From Ziziphus jujuba (lineage: Eukaryota; Streptophyta; Magnoliopsida; Rosales; Rhamnaceae), in NCBI RefSeq assembly GCF_031755915.1, contig NC_083388.1, positions 3,293,501 to 3,357,500 on the forward strand: a stretch of DNA of 64,000 nucleotides. Reading direction: 5' to 3'. The translations under genes and the position numbers were made by a program. Each line of letters opens with the position of its first letter. The stretch's first letter is position 1. This document shows positions 1-9,734 of this stretch, in pieces. A model generated the notes under the pieces. That model did not search any database. It saw only the letters and a program-made list of their open reading frames with translations, and was not told the DNA's origin.

Positions 1-51
1 ATCTAAACAAACAGTCATATACAAAAATTTGAAAATAACGAATCAATTTAC

Positions 52-1850
52 CTGTAGGGTTACTTGAGTAATCTTCATAGTTTCTGGCTATAATCTTCTA
101 GAAGAAATAAACTTGCAAGAGCCTGAATAAAGTGAACATATACAACAAGAAGCAATCAAATAGACAGACAAAATGAATAAATGCAATCATATATGGAAAC
201 ATACAAACTTTAAGTATAACTGGAAAACCATAACTGCCCATAGAAATTCCACACGATCACTGAGAACTAGCCTATGCATGATTAAGAAGTTCAATAAAAC
301 ATGTATTTATTTTAAAATAGCCATCATGCTTTGTGTCTGAGAGAGAGAATATTGATACTTGATAGTAGCCTCAGATGTAAAACCAGAAAAATATAACAAC
401 CATGCAAAAAGAAAGACACCTTTTCACATGGAAAATCTAGTAAGGGGTATGCTTGGCTGGAGTACTGAAATATAGCCATGCAATGCCTGAAAATACTTGA
501 AACCAGGTTGTATCTAACTTCTTGCTCTTTTTTCTAATTCATAAAAAAGCTAGAAGATCACAACTTCATGTCAATTCATTATTTAGTACAGAGTGAAAAT
601 GTAGAATCCAGTCTAACACTTTCCAGCATAATAAAAAGCAACAATGAGATTGCCGAATTTATAGAATCACCTATATGAGTGGCAAGCAGTTGTGAGACAA
701 GATGTCGTTTATGAGCTGAAAATCCATATATTGAGTTAATTACAAAAGCAACTTAATTAAATGGTAGCATAAATAGATTTACAATAGGAATTAGAAAGAA
801 AAAATGAAAATAAAAAAAATAAAAGGTTGCATGGAAAAACAAAAACACAGTGAAAAAAATATTAGCTTTCACAAACTGTAAAATCCATAACTGTTGAAAT
901 CAAGCCGGAACTATAGAGGTCTAGCCTTTTCTTCTAAAGCCTGATCCATTAGAGTTTTCAACCCCAGAGAGCATTATAAATATATGCTTAATTTCAATCT
1001 TGTAATACATAACACATATTAGAGACAATACTCTAAGAGAGAATTTTAGAGAAGTTTTTATTATGTATCAATTTTAGAATAAATAATACATATTTTTCTT
1101 CTCAATTTTCGTACTTTTTGTTTCTCTTTGTTTTTTATTAGTTTTGCATCTTTTTCGTAATTAAAGGATTACAACAGGGACAACATAACAAGAACAAAAG
1201 ATGATATCTATCTTTAAGCAGTTAAAATAAGCCATGCCTGCTGATTGCACTGGTTCAACTTTCTCAACTACAATATATGACATCATTATGTCCAACACAG
1301 CAAACACTACCTATACACAAAACAGACCTGCTCCATGACACCCCCCAAGAAAAGAAAAAGGAGGTCAGTATCTGGTTTCTTAAATCCTAAAAGGGAAATT
1401 CTACCCCTGAAAATACCTTTTACCCCTTTCCTAATCTTAGTGGGAGCAATTCAAAGATTAATACAAGGAAAACAACACCAACGTCTTCCTTCGCTGAAAC
1501 TCAAGAAAGCCTCAAACTTCAAACTAGTAACACAGATCATAAACAGCCAGAACAACCTGCAGGTATTAGAATTTGGAAACGTCTAAATTTCTATAGGCAA
1601 ACGCAATATTTTTACTTTAAATACCAAAAATTTAAACCATTTTCATCTACATTTGAGATATGGGTGAGAGTAAAATAAGGGTAAAGAGACTCATAACGTA
1701 ACTATGCCATTACTAAATCATATACCCCACAAAGACACAAATTTCATAAGGGAAAGAAACAAACCAGTGGGTTTAAAACTTACGGGAATAGCAGAATCCA
1801 GAAGCTCTTTAGAAGTGAATTCCACTTTTAGATGATGAGGCACTCCCTCC
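52..1850 (-). CDS. possible exons of an unidentified minus-strand gene (partial)
   Basis: Three short open segments on the minus strand are bounded by good splice signals. Segment 1784-1850 follows a T-rich tract plus TAG and ends in GTAAGT; it can read VPHHLKVEFTSKELLDSAIP. Segment 671-715 lies between TTTTCAG and GTGATT and can read HKRHLVSQLLATHIG. Segment 52-97 lies between TTTCTTCTAG and GTAAATT and can read KIIARNYEDYSSNPTG. Together they suggest part of a many-exon gene running off the left edge of the window. I do not recognise the protein, and I could not assign intermediate exons or a consistent phase from segment to segment. The rest of the interval is AT-rich and looks intronic or intergenic. 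Chance splice-like sites are the alternative. Confidence 0.3.
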
Positions 1851-3512
1851 CTACATACACCAATAATAAAAAAACAGCAAGAAAACAAAAAGTTCCAAAA
1901 GTTAAAAATATAAAGAAGTAGGAACCCTTTTTGTTCAGTGAGGGGAACATCTCCAGGCCTTGGCAGACCTGCATGGAATCAGTGGCCATCTTGGACTTTC
2001 TGGAACCTGTGGGATCCATAGCGGCCAGCCATCAAAATTACGGACCATACCCCATCATGCTGGAACTCTTCTTCCTCTTAAAAGGGAAGGGAGGGTTTTG
2101 TTTGTCTTTTTGCTTTCTTCACTCCCTCAAAAAGTCAAATGTCCAATACTTTCCCTCTTTCCTCCACCGGTATCGATACGTGGTCGTACGATGCCACTTG
2201 TTGACCATACATGGAGGACAGCCTATTTATTTCTCAATGTTATTCTCTTTCCAAGTTTGCATTTATAGTTTCTTCTTTCTGCTTGATTTTTTTTAAATTG
2301 TAAATTGTCTTTAAAAAAGGTTAAAACACTGTAAAAATGTTAAAGAACTTGACGAACAATTTTGTTTTTGAATTGTCAAAGTCGTGGGGACAAATTAATA
2401 AATATCTGAAGAAAGAAATTAATTATTAAAAACTATATATATAAAAGAAAAATAAAAAACATTTTGAAAACCAGTTAATTTCGGGAATATCAAGGCACTT
2501 AGCGTGGGGACACTGACATGCATCCATTGAAAGTTGACTTACCGTTTGACGATATCAGCATATCATGCACATTTACGTATTGAAAACTGTTTGATTGATT
2601 GATTAATTAATTAATTAATTAATTACTTTATTTATCATATTGGATTCAGAAAATTTAAGATTAAAAAGATAGAAATGCTTTTCACCTCTCAACACGCTGA
2701 TTTTGTTATTATTTTTTCACTTAAAATGTTGGATGGACACATCTTTTGCATAATCAAGTAACTCAAGTAAGAAATAGATCATATATCAACCCAAAAAAAA
2801 AAAGAAAAAAAGAAAAGAAAAAGAAAAGTAAGAAATAGACCAAGGTCATATTACATTTCAACTCTGGTTAGACTTTGTTAGGTATATATTTCAATATTTA
2901 TACCATGAACATGATTTATTATGAAATTGATTATCGAAATTGTAAAAACAAAAAATAAATAACACAACATAAATTAATAAAACATATGATATATCAAAGT
3001 TTAAAAAAAAAACAAAATATAAATTAATAAAACATACGATATATCAAAGTTCCTTTTGCTTTTTTTTTTCTTTTTATTGATAAAATAAAATAAATAATTT
3101 TGTTTATAATTGGCATAATTTCTGAAAATAAATTTATAAACTATTGTATTTATTTATTTGCTCTTATATACTACGAGTCATATTAAAGGAGATTATTTTA
3201 TCAATATATATATATATATATACACACGTATCGAAGGATATTATAAAAGTCTAAGAACAAGAGCCACTGACGTTGGCAGAGGGTTATGACTACCAATATA
3301 TGTATGGAGAATTTTAATGGGTCAACCTACTTTCGTTGATGGTAGTTTCGATAGTCTATTACTTGTCTTCTTTCATTAAATGCATACTCCCACTCTATTA
3401 CCAATTGGATGTGATATTATTTGATTTTCTTCCTTATCCATTCACCACATTATGGAATGTGGATAAAATATGTGGGATTGTAACCTTATACTTGTTTTTC
3501 GTTTTGAAACAG

Positions 3513-3548
<36 letters not shown>

Positions 3549-4032
3549 ACTATAAAAGATATGCAAGCTAACGAATGTCTGTATGCATGATTAATTCATT
3601 ATATTTTACATGAAATCAAATAGTAAACCCGGTGTGCACACTTTCAATAGCATATTCTTACATGCAGTTTATAACAAAAGCATGTATATTCATCAGGCAT
3701 TAGATTTTTCTTTGACTTTTAAATCTCACTTTTTTGCTAAGAAATTAATCAAACTGAGAATTTCCTGCAATAGGTCCCCTCATTCAATTCTTAGACAGTT
3801 GAAGGTAGTTGTCAATGAGGAAAGATCATCACGTCGAATAAGTCTTAGCCATTTGACAAAGGATCTCCTCCATTCCTTCTGTTAATTCCAAAAGAAAAAT
3901 CCAACACATTTAATGAAATCAACAACTCCTATACTGACAGATTGAAGTTTCAAAACAAATCAACATCTAAGAAATTTACAGAAATGAATCCAAAGTCAGA
4001 ATTATTGATCAATATACCGAACAACATATATA

Positions 4033-4286
4033 TTCATTTCCAACAATTTAATACATTTGGAAATGAATCATATGAAGGCAATGTGGGACTACGTGGATTT
4101 CCATTGACAAAAAGATGCAGAGGTGATGAGGAATTAGAACCAACTCCATCGACAAACTTCCGACAACAAGATGACTTAAAGCGTGAAAGCATATTTAACT
4201 GGACAGCCATATCATTCGGATACGCAAGTGGGATTGTTTATGGACTAGTTATGGGATATTTTCTGCTTTATACAAGAACACCTTGA
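4033..4286 (+). pseudogene. RLP relic: only the LRR-CT, membrane span and tail remain
   Basis: This segment encodes only the C-terminal 80 or so residues of a receptor-like protein: a QQFNTF start, the cap, an acidic juxtamembrane stretch, the span SGIVYGLVMGYFLLY and a short basic tail. It aligns at a constant offset of 8,400 bases with 12,433-12,686 of the intact RLP. The leader upstream aligns at a constant offset of 5,640 with the leader of that gene. The difference means one clean deletion of about 2,760 bp, with the junction near 4,031-4,041. The conserved cap cysteine in LCGFPL is Arg here (LRGFPL), and the tail has a further Arg-to-Thr change. There is no signal peptide and no natural ATG; reading upstream runs into the old leader. 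Not functional. Confidence 0.85.
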
Positions 4287-5010
4287 TGGCTTATATGCAC
4301 GCATTGTTGAAATAGGTAGAAGAAAAAGTCAAGGAATTCTCAGAGTGCGGTGAAAGGTGAAATTATCAAGTCTACTGTATGATATATGTTATGTATTCCA
4401 AAATGTTTTTTTTTTTTTTTTTTTTTTGTGTATCTTTATTTTATTTCTGTTTATGGTTTTGTTCTGTTTTTGTTTTTTGCATTTGTGTTATTGACTAGTT
4501 CAATCGTTACTATGCCCCTAATTGGATTATGAGACAGTTGGGAAGTAGTTCATACTGAGAAAAGACCATCCTGTGTGACATTAACATAGGATAAATCTTC
4601 CAGCCATCTCTCATCATTTCATGTGTTGCATGGGTTTTACACTCAGATATACAAATATATAAAACAGAGGAGGCATAACAAGGTGAAAAACAATGAGAGT
4701 GAAAAACATGTGCAATATAATTTAATTCTATAAGCAGCAGTTTTGAAAGTCAAGCAATTCACATCTTTAACTTACTTCATAGTGAGTGAATTTAAAGTGT
4801 GGTTATTTTAATTATTAGCCCAACTTGTGCGCATTAAACTCAAATTTTTTAAAAGTAAGTTTCCAATTGCTATGCATTATGTTTTATTTCTTTATTTAAA
4901 GGAAGATCTTTTAATACCGGATATGATTTGAAATTACATTCTCTTTCCATCTTTGTCCTTTTTAATATCGTATTAAAAGTGTAAAGCAGATTAATATTTT
5001 CCAAGCAATA

Positions 5011-5388
5011 AATTTCTTCTCCATCGTCTCTTATCTGTACAGGTCTCAATCTTTTTGAATAGAAGTAATAGCCAAAGAAATTCCACTATAATGACAAAAG
5101 CTCTGGTAGGATACTAACATAAAAATCAATTAACTGACCATGCAGCGACAATCTTAAAACAAATTATTTAAAAATTGAAGATTCAAAAACAAGGGTCTGA
5201 ACATAGGACCAAAACTTGAGTTGTTGAAAAGCCATTTGCTATTTAAATATGTTGACTACAACACATTATATGTAAATGTTATATTAGGAAAATAACATTT
5301 TATATATATAAAAAAAAAATTGAAATATTATTAATTCTATTCAAAAAGATTGATACCTGTACGGATAAGAGACGATGGAGAAGAAATT
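5011..5388. mobile_element. foldback MITE-like element, copy in unit A
   Basis: The arms 5011-5070 and 5330-5388 are near-perfect inverted repeats of about 55-60 bp, with the core CTTCTCCATCGTCTCTTAT against its reverse complement. The roughly 260-bp loop is non-coding. It has the phrase 'ggtctgaacataggacc', also seen in degraded form near 6,855. The same element sits at the equivalent place in unit B (13,450-13,858), so it predates the block duplication. I could not read a convincing target-site duplication, so the superfamily is open. Confidence 0.7.
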
Positions 5389-5845
5389 ATATCTTTGGGT
5401 AGATAACAGGAAATGGCTAAACAAATTTAAAAAAAAAGAAAAAAGAAAGAAAGAAACAAACAAAAAATTGAAAAGTAGAAGGTAAAAAGACGCTGGTAGG
5501 GAACCTAATTTGGGGTGTAACTGCAATTTTTGATAAATACGAAGGTAAATATAGAAAAGTTGTAAAATTTAGGGGTGCAGACTCGCAACGGAAAGAATTA
5601 GGAGAAAATGCTCGTTCATTTCCTTCCAGTTACCACTACCGCCGGCGAAGCACCGGCCCACTCCACTGGAACCAACTGTTTATTTCACCTGCGGTGGCCA
5701 GCGGGTTCGCTTTCTTTCCGGTGAGTCATAATTTTAACTTCCTATTTATTCAGCGAGGGCGATTATTTAAATATTCACTTCCTAAGACCTAAAGGTGACG
5801 GTTTTGCTAAAGCAGCTCACCAATCACCCATCCGAGGAATACATC

Positions 5846-7130
5846 AGATGGTTCTTGATTATGGTACGAACATCTGGCTGACTGCCTTTCACTTTGTTTG
5901 CCCAACTTCAATTTGTATTTTATTATTATTTTTTAAATTAATTTTTCCACTTTCTTTATCTGATATTGAGTGCGAGATAGAATTTAAGAAAGTAATATAT
6001 AATTTTTTTTATTATTATTTTTTGTGTTTTTTGTTTTTATTTATCGTGTGTAATTTGCTTTTATTTTAAATGTTAGTTATCGGCTATAATAGTTTATTAG
6101 ATATTTTAAAATATTATAACATTTTAAAAAAAATAGTAAAACATCAACATAATTTGAAATTTTATTCTATTTAGTAATTTTTTTCAATTAATTAGATGTA
6201 ACAAATTCTAATTATTATTTATGCATAATTGAAATAAACAAATTATATATAGTTAGATAAAAAATTAAAAAACTAAAACTAAAAAGCAACTTATTAACAA
6301 TAGACAGACACCTTCTTTAGTTCTTTTCTTCATTTTTATTTTTTTGAAAGCCTATAGTAGATTAAGGTTGTAATATTTTTCATGCCATATGGTTCATCCC
6401 CTCAACCAGATTCAGGATCTTCTACTTCTAAAAGTCTATAAATTAGAAAGCAAGAAGTTAAGTACAAGGGCCTGAGTTTGAATTCTCATTTCAACAATGA
6501 AATTAAAAAAAAAAAAAAGAAAAAAAACCCATACGGTCTTTGGTAATGGCTGCGTGTGCACCATTTTATTCCATAATTAAGTAGCAGTTTTGGAAGTATA
6601 TATGAAGCAAATGATTTAGTATTAATGGTGAGATGAGGAACTAATTGGAACTATGTATGAATCGAATATTTTATCAACTAAGTGCTAAAATTGTATGCAT
6701 TCTACAAAAATAAATAAATAAATTGGTTGTATGTTATGTGGGACATAACATTGTTAAAATCTAGTAGATAAAGTCTTCGAGTCATCCAATGAACACGAGC
6801 GCAAGTCAAGGGTCAATGCTATACAATTACACATTGAAAATTCGAAGTCGAAGGTCTGAACACAGGATCAAAATTCAAATTGCCGAGAAGCTAAGTTGCA
6901 TATATAGATTAGGAAGATAGGAATCTTAAACATTCACTGAATTTATTTTAAAGGAATATACTTAGCAGAGGATAAGTGTTAATTTATTTTTACTTTTTGC
7001 TAATAAAGGATTAATTCTTAATTAATAACATGGCTACATTTATATTAAATTGAGAGTCCTATGCTACTCATACATATCCCTCTTTCTCAGCTAATACCAT
7101 GCCAAGCATAGTATTACTTAGACCAGGAAG
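5846..7130. other. AT-rich spacer between the two RLP units
   Basis: No gene is visible. The stretch holds homopolymer runs and the degraded phrase 'aggtctgaacacaggatc' near 6,855, related to the loop of the foldback element at 5,011. The last about 60 bases before 7,131 are probably the leader of the broken RLP fragment that follows. Confidence 0.6.
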
Positions 7131-7290
7131 ATGGGATTCTTAATGCATGCACTGAAATTGATCGGTTTCCTCTTCTTTGTTTTCCAGCCTCAACTTACTT
7201 GTTCTTCATCTTCTCTGTTTTCTTCAAATCATATTGTGCTGTGTGCTTGTGATCAAAATCTTGCTTTGCTTCAATTCAAGAACATCCATG
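7131..7290 (+). pseudogene. RLP 5' relic: signal peptide and start of the LRR N-cap
   Basis: The ATG in the family context GAAGATGGGATTC begins MGFLMHALKLIGFLFF, the signal-peptide pattern shared with the RLPs at 17,372, 26,791 and 57,174. It continues through an N-cap opening (CDQNLALLQFKN) and then breaks after about 50 residues. From about 7,300 the sequence is instead the 5' part of duplicated block B. The rest of the receptor is missing, including the CxW motif, all LRRs and the membrane span. It is a chopped RLP left at a duplication breakpoint. Confidence 0.8.
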
Positions 7291-8877
7291 CTACGGGATA
7301 TTGTAGGGATCTCAATGTTCATACATGGAATCAGCTGCCATCTTCGACTTCCCGGAACCTGTGGGACCCATAATCAGCGGCCAGCCATTAACATTACGGA
7401 CCATAACCCTTCATGCTGGAACTCTTCTTTAAAAGGGAGTGTTTTGTTTGTCTTTTTTCTTACTTCACTCCCTCAAAAGTCAAAAGTCCAATACTTTCTC
7501 TCTATTTATTTCTCAATGTTCTTCTCTTTCCAAGTTTATATTTATAGTGTCCTCTCTCTACTTGATTTTTTTATAAATGTTTCCTTGCAGTGAAATGTGT
7601 TTTTAAAAAAGGTTAAAAGACTGTAAGAAAAGTTAACAAACTTGACGAAACAATTTTGTTTTTGAATTGTCAAAGTTGTGGGGGACAAATTAATAAATAT
7701 CTGAAGAAAAAAAATTATTAAAAAGTTGAACCACATATATTAAAGAGAGAAAAAAAAAAAAATTTTTGAAAACCAGTTAATATCGGGGATGCCAAGGCAT
7801 TATTAAGTGTGGGGACATTGACATTTGACATGCATATCCGATGAAAGTTGACTTACCGTTTGACGATATCAGCATATCATGCACATTTGCGTACTGACAA
7901 CTATTTAATTAATTAATTTATTTATCATATTCGATTCAGAAAATTTAAGATTTAAAAGATAGAAATGCTCTTCACCTGTGACCACACTGATTTTGTTATT
8001 ATTATTATTATTATTTTTTTTTTTTGGTTTTTTTTCGGTTTTATTCTGAATTCTTCCAAAATGAGACAAAATGTTGGGTGGACATATTTTATCCATGATC
8101 TAATAACTCAAGTAAGAAACAGACCATATTTAAAAAAAAAAAAAAAAAAGTAAGAAATAGAACAAGGTCATATTACATTCCAACTTTGGTATAGACCACC
8201 ACTAGAGCCACCAAATCTACGTATTTTGAGTGCCACCTGAAATGTTTACCCATTATAGCATTTACTAAATGAGTTGAGTTCGAAACTTAGTACTTGATTT
8301 AAATTGGAAAGGCTTTTTTATTTTTAAATTTTTTTTAATTTTTTTAACGCTTGACAGAAGATCAAGCACTTAATTCGAACACTAATCTCAAATACCTTTT
8401 GAAGTTTTTATCTTTTTTTTTTATTTTTTTTATTTTTTGCAAGGAAACACCTTTTGAATTATTTTATTTTATTTTTTTGTTGGGGTGGGGGGAGGACTAT
8501 AAGTTGAATCTTATAGAATTTGTTAGGTATATATTTCAATATTTATATCATGAATATTATTTATGATGAAATTGATTATAAAAATTGTAAAAACAAAAAT
8601 AAATAACACAACATAAATTAATAAAACATATGATATATCAAAGTTTAAAAAAAAAAAAAAAACACAATATAAAATTAATAGAACATACGATATATCAGAG
8701 TTCCTTTTGCTTTTTTTTTTTTTGGTTATTTTTATTGATAAAACAAATTAAATAATTTTGTTTATAATTTGTATAATTTCTGAAAATAAATTTATAAAAT
8801 ATATATTTTTTTTTTGCTCTTATATACTCCGAGTCATATTAAAGGATATTATAGAAGTCTAAGAACAAGAGCCACTG

Positions 8878-8936
8878 ACGTTGGCATAGGTTTTTTTTTT
8901 TTTTTTTTTTTTTTTTTGGTAGAACGTTGGCATAGG
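8878..8936 (-). mobile_element. tiny poly(A) retro-insertion with 13-bp target duplication
   Basis: A 33-bp insert (27 T, then GGTAGA; 8891-8923) is flanked on both sides by the perfect 13-base repeat ACGTTGGCATAGG (8878-8890 and 8924-8936). The equivalent place in unit A, near 3,267-3,290, has a single slightly diverged copy (CGTTGGCAGAGG) and no insert. Long direct repeats plus a poly(A) tail on the minus strand are the mark of target-primed reverse transcription by LINE machinery. Only six non-A bases of cargo survive. Confidence 0.7.
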
Positions 8937-9665
8937 GTTATGACTTGGAATATATGTATGGAGAATTTTAAGGGGTCAACCTACTTTCATTAACGGTAGT
9001 TTTCTAGTTAATTAATTGTCTTCTTTCATTAAATGCATACTTCGACTCTATTACCCATTGGATGTGACATTATTTGACTTTTTTCTTTATCCATTCACCA
9101 CGTTATGAAATCAAATATGTGGGATTTTGATCTTACTATTTGTTTTTTCGTTTGATACATACACACGTATATATAATTTTGTTATAAAATATATGCCAGT
9201 GTATGCTATCAAATGTGTGTATGCACGATTAATTCATTATATTTTACATGTAATCAAATAGTAAATTCGGTGTGCACACTTTCAATTGCATACGCCCGCA
9301 TGAGTTTATAACAAAACTATGTATATTCATCCAGGCATTAGATTTTTCTTTAATTTTTAAAATCTTAACTTTTTCGCTAAGAAATTAATCAAACTGAGAA
9401 TTTCCTGCAATAGGTCCCCTCATTCAATTCTCAGACAGGTGAAGGTAGTTGTCAATGACAAAAGATCATCTTGTTGAATAAGTCTAAGCCATTTGACAAA
9501 AAATCTCCTCCTTTCCTTCTATTAATTCAGAAAGAATAATCCAACACATTTAATGAAATCAACAACCCCTATACTTGCAGATTGAAGTTTCAAAACAAAT
9601 CAACATCCAAGAAATTTACAGAAATTAATCCAAAGATAGAATTATTGATCAATATACCGAACACC

Positions 9666-9680
9666 ATATATATATGAATA
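9666..9680 (+). promoter_or_regulatory. probable TATA region of the 983-aa RLP
   Basis: TATATATATGAATA lies about 55-70 bases before the ATG at 9735, in a leader otherwise rich in A and C. The same leader in unit A ends exactly where its coding body was deleted. This is a positional inference; no transcript start is known. Confidence 0.4.
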
Positions 9681-9734
9681 ATTCTACTCCATTATATCAA
9701 CATCTCATATCATCATCTTTCCTCAAACAGCGAG

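Larger units (their letters stand above)
1950..5845 (+). repeat. duplicated block, copy 1 (RLP unit A)
   Basis: From about 1,950 to 5,845 the sequence matches about 7,300-14,330 in the same order. Shared parts are the upstream block near 1,960-2,150, the AT-rich spacer, the 5' leader ending near 4,030, the last coding part of an RLP (4,033-4,286), the 3' flank, a foldback element (5,011-5,388) and a GC-richer patch near 5,580-5,830. Homology stops just after the shared words CCATCCGAGGAATACATCAG. Copy 1 lacks the RLP body and several later insertions present in copy 2. The 2,020-3,940 part contains no gene that I can see: only poly-A/T tracts and TA microsatellites (for example near 3,205-3,225 and 3,520-3,540). 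Confidence 0.85.

Noticed and set aside
1335..1586. Open frame starting MTPPKKRKRR that looks like a nuclear localisation signal
   Set aside because: It is a short chance frame in low-complexity A-rich DNA, with no relatives in the window and no supporting gene context.
1931..2296. 121-codon open frame near the start of unit A
   Set aside because: The unit B counterpart (7,300-7,600) does not keep the frame; several overlapping frames exist and none has a domain.
3942..4032. N-terminal extension MKFQNKSTSKKF on the RLP tail relic
   Set aside because: It begins at a TTG and is the former gene leader fused to the tail by the deletion; the same leader is non-coding in unit B.
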